Below, piece after piece: positions 40,627 through 43,097 of a stretch of 43,097 nucleotides of DNA. The notes under the pieces are model-generated. The model was given only the letters and a program-made list of their open reading frames with translations. It was not told where the DNA came from and made no database searches. Position 1 is the stretch's first letter, and each line of letters begins with the position of its first letter. The position numbers and the translations under genes were made by a program. This DNA comes from Gnomoniopsis sp. IMI 355080 (taxonomy: Eukaryota > Ascomycota > Sordariomycetes > Diaporthales > Gnomoniaceae): the NCBI GenBank assembly GCA_027946555.1, contig JAPEVC010000278.1, forward strand, positions 1 to 43,097, written 5' to 3'.

Positions 40627-43097
40627 ATGGCTGACACCGGTGCCGCTCCTCCCACGGGTCCTGCTGCGGATCACCCGCGTGGAGGAGAAGGCCAGCGAGG
40701 CCGTGGTCGCGGCAACAGAGGACCTGGTCGCGGGAGGGGCAGAGGCGATGGATCACATTCATACCGTGGCGGCGGACGAGGCAGAGGACGAGGCGGTAGT
40801 AACAATGCCAACTTGTCCCACCCAGACGGCACCGAAGGCCCGAGGCTTGCTCCCGGCGCAAAGGAAGCCCTCCTGAGGCCATCACAGCCGAAGCCCAAGA
40901 CCGAGGCCGGCGGCGGAGGAGAAGGAGGCGAAGACGCCGACAACGACGATGTCTGCTTCATCTGCGCCAACCCGATCCAACACCACGCCATTGCGCCCTG
41001 CAACCACATCACCTGCCACATCTGCGCCCTGCGCATGCGCGCCCTCTACAAGAACAAGGACTGCCCGCACTGTCGCACCGCCGCGCCGTTTGTCATCTTT
41101 TCCGACGACGCCACCCAACGGTTCGACGAGTACGACGCCACCGCGGCCGACATTACGAGCGTGGACGAGAACATTGGCATCCGCTACACGAGCGAGGACA
41201 TTGTGGGCGACACCGTGCTGCTGCTGCGGTACAATTGCCCGGACATGTCCTGCGACATTGCCGCGCTCGGCTGGCCGGACTTGCACCGCCATGTGCGGAC
41301 GGCGCACCACAAGAAGATGTGCGACTTGTGCACGCGGAACAAAAAGGTCTTTACGCATGAGCATGAGCTCTTTACCGACAAGGAGCTGCACAAGCATATG
41401 GCGCATGGCGATGACAAGCCGGGCGATGTTGCGCAGACGGGCTTCCGCGGCCATCCGCTTTGTGCGTTTTGTGGCGAGCGCTTCTATGATGACGATAAGC
41501 TGTACGATCATTGCCGGCACAAGCACGAGCGGTGTTTTCTCTGTGATAGGAGGGATTCTAGGACGCCCCACTATTACCAGAACTACGACGCGCTGGAGAA
41601 GCATTTCAAGGATGACCACTATATCTGCCTGGACAAGGAGTGTTTGGAGAAGAAGTTTGTCGTGTTCGACTCGGAAATTGATCTCAAGGCGCATCAGCTA
41701 GCCGAACATGGCGGGTCAATGTCCAAGGACGTGCGAAGGGACGCTCGTGTGGTGGACATCTCCGGCTTTGATTATAGGCAGCCCCACCAGGAGGAGAGGC
41801 GAGGAGGCGGCCGATCCGGAGGCGGAAGAGAAGCACGCGCCGGACGAGGCCGCGATCCAAACGCCGAGGCACTACCGCGAACATCTGCTCAGCCACTCTC
41901 ACGCGCAGAGCTGGCTCTCCAGCGCCAGACCCAGCACGCCGACAGGGCCGTCCACTCGGCGCAATCCATCTCCACACGCACCTTTGGCGGACAACTCACA
42001 CAACCACCCGCGCAAACATCTGTCCCCTCCCGATCCAACGGCACACCCGTACCCTCCTCCTCCTCCTCCTCCTCCCGCAACGCCGCTCCGCCCACCGACG
42101 CCTTCGCCAGCCTCTCCGTGACCGAACAAGCCAACCTTTCGCCCGCCGAACGCGCCCGCCTCGTGCGCCACTCGGCCGTCATCGAGCGCGCCGCCCAGCT
42201 CCTCGGCAACGACGCGACAAAACTCGCCACGTTCCGTACGCACATCTCCTCGTTCAAATCCGGCGCCATGACCGCCTCGCTCCTCATCGACGCCTTCTTC
42301 GCCCTCTTTGCCGACACCTCCGCCTCGGCCCTCGGCACGCTCGTGCGCGAGGTCGCCGAGCTCTTTGAAGACAAAGCCAAGGCCGATGCTCTGCGCAAGG
42401 CCTGGCAGGACTGGCGCGCCATCAACGAGGACTACCCCAGCCTGCCCGGTCTCGGCGGCATGCATGGCGCCACGACGAGTAGCTCCGGGTGGGCGAGCGC
42501 CGCGGCGACGGGGCCGAGTCTGCATAATGGTGGGGGTGCGGGCGCTGCCGCGAGGGAGAAGCACACCACGCGCGTGTTGAAGCTCAAGAACAGCACGATG
42601 CGCGGGAGTGGTGGCGGTGTTGTGCCTGGTAATGCGGCGGCTGCTCCGGTAGTAGGCAGTGTGCAGTGGGCCAATTCGGCGCAACAAGCGCGTGGCTCCG
42701 CGGCATCTTCGAGCGCGGCGTTTCCTGCGCTGCCGCCCAGCGGCAGCAGCAGTAAGGCGAACAAGGCCAAGCCTGCGGGTACACCCTTCTGGATTGGAGG
42801 GGCGGGAAGTAGCCAATCGACACCGTCGTCATCATCCAGTGCCGCCACTGCTGCTGCTACTTCTTCTGGTGCCACACGATCGTTGGCCGGCGGAAGAAGG
42901 ACAACACCTGCGCCAGCGAGGAACGAGGATGCCTTCCCCAGTCTACCACCTGCCAAGAAGATGCAGACGACGATCTTTACGCCGAATGGGCGGGGGAGGG
43001 CGGTTAGGAGTGATTTTGGGATGGTTCGGGATACGGGATTTTCTTGGGGCGGTGGTGCTGGTGGTGCTGGTGGAGAGGAAGGGGCTTTGGATGGGGA
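40627..43097 (+). CDS. Hel2/ZNF598-type RING E3 ubiquitin ligase (3' end beyond window)
   Basis: An uninterrupted frame runs from the ATG at 40627 to the last base (823 complete codons), so the stop lies outside the window. After an RGG-rich N-terminus (GRGRGNRGPGRGRGRG) comes a C3HC4 RING: Cys110, Cys113, Cys125, His127, Cys130, Cys133, Cys146 and Cys149. Several C2H2-type zinc fingers follow (CDLCTRNKKVFTHEHELF, CAFCGERFYDDDKLYDHC, CFLCDRRDS). This order is that of yeast Hel2 and human ZNF598, which ubiquitinate ribosomal proteins on collided ribosomes. The C-terminal half is low-complexity, with a seven-Ser tract, but contains ALPPSG and EDAFPSLPP stretches like those at the ends of these proteins. 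RGG repeats suggest RNA contact. No intron is needed within the window. The ATG context (ACCATGG) is good. Confidence 0.93.
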   Translation, partial: MADTGAAPPTGPAADHPRGGEGQRGRGRGNRGPGRGRGRGDGSHSYRGGGRGRGRGGSNNANLSHPDGTEGPRLAPGAKEALLRPSQPKPKTEAGGGGEGGEDADNDDVCFICANPIQHHAIAPCNHITCHICALRMRALYKNKDCPHCRTAAPFVIFSDDATQRFDEYDATAADITSVDENIGIRYTSEDIVGDTVLLLRYNCPDMSCDIAALGWPDLHRHVRTAHHKKMCDLCTRNKKVFTHEHELFTDKELHKHMAHGDDKPGDVAQTGFRGHPLCAFCGERFYDDDKLYDHCRHKHERCFLCDRRDSRTPHYYQNYDALEKHFKDDHYICLDKECLEKKFVVFDSEIDLKAHQLAEHGGSMSKDVRRDARVVDISGFDYRQPHQEERRGGGRSGGGREARAGRGRDPNAEALPRTSAQPLSRAELALQRQTQHADRAVHSAQSISTRTFGGQLTQPPAQTSVPSRSNGTPVPSSSSSSSRNAAPPTDAFASLSVTEQANLSPAERARLVRHSAVIERAAQLLGNDATKLATFRTHISSFKSGAMTASLLIDAFFALFADTSASALGTLVREVAELFEDKAKADALRKAWQDWRAINEDYPSLPGLGGMHGATTSSSGWASAAATGPSLHNGGGAGAAAREKHTTRVLKLKNSTMRGSGGGVVPGNAAAAPVVGSVQWANSAQQARGSAASSSAAFPALPPSGSSSKANKAKPAGTPFWIGGAGSSQSTPSSSSSAATAAATSSGATRSLAGGRRTTPAPARNEDAFPSLPPAKKMQTTIFTPNGRGRAVRSDFGMVRDTGFSWGGGAGGAGGEEGALDG
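42055..42075. repeat. (TCC)7 repeat encoding seven serines
   Basis: Seven TCC triplets in frame with the RING-finger gene encode Ser7 in its disordered linker. Length variation would not shift the frame. Confidence 0.85.

Noticed and set aside
41899..42816. 305-codon minus-strand open frame opposite the RING-finger gene
   Set aside because: Gly/Arg-rich shadow of GC-rich coding DNA with no family motif. The plus strand has a complete RING and zinc fingers.

Overview
The window is nuclear DNA of a filamentous ascomycete (Pezizomycotina). Genes are compact and carry short introns of about 50-105 nt, with GT..AG borders and branch sites such as TACTAAC or GCTAAC. Several gene families are typical of that group: an AA9 lytic polysaccharide monooxygenase, an ascomycete-type laccase ending in DSGI, a Sde182/DUF1593 protein, a DUF2235 protein and a fungal LPxEIRxxIY protein. 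I cannot name the genus. Where possible I rebuilt multi-exon genes by joining splice sites and checking reading phase. All exon coordinates are therefore predictions.

Left third (1-18.7 kb): 3' part of a secreted RNase T1-type ribonuclease (left edge); a four-exon cytochrome P450 (-); a secreted Sde182/DUF1593 protein (+); a fungal LPxEIRxxIY-type protein (+, uncertain 5' end); a FAD monooxygenase (-) divergent from an aldo-keto reductase (+); an aldehyde dehydrogenase (+); a seven-exon mitochondrial-carrier-like membrane protein (-), divergent from a short-chain dehydrogenase (+). Five of these are redox enzymes of the kind used in aromatic, aliphatic or secondary metabolism. No polyketide synthase, NRPS, terpene synthase or transcription factor is visible, so a biosynthetic gene cluster is not supported.

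Middle (18.7-31.8 kb): gene-poor, in places AT-rich stretches separate genes for secreted proteins: a 683-residue TolB/PD40 beta-propeller protein (-), an AA9 LPMO (-), a five-exon laccase (-) and a small unrecognised secreted protein (+). AA9 and laccase are consecutive on the same strand. With the DUF1593 protein and the intracellular oxidoreductases, the neighbourhood looks oriented to plant-biomass breakdown, which is an inference.

Right part (31.8-43.1 kb): a DUF2235 alpha/beta-hydrolase-like protein (+), then housekeeping genes: glutamine-dependent NAD+ synthetase (-), a DEK_C/SWIB chromatin-type protein (+), and a Hel2/ZNF598-type RING E3 ligase (+) that runs off the right edge.

No tRNA, rRNA, CRISPR array or intact transposon was recognised. 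The most useful observations are the reconstructed gene models, the three-n stop-free introns, unusual acceptor sites in the carrier and NAD-synthetase genes, the Phe axial position of the laccase, and a recurring TACCTAGGTA palindrome between genes. I do not see a clearly new biological system.
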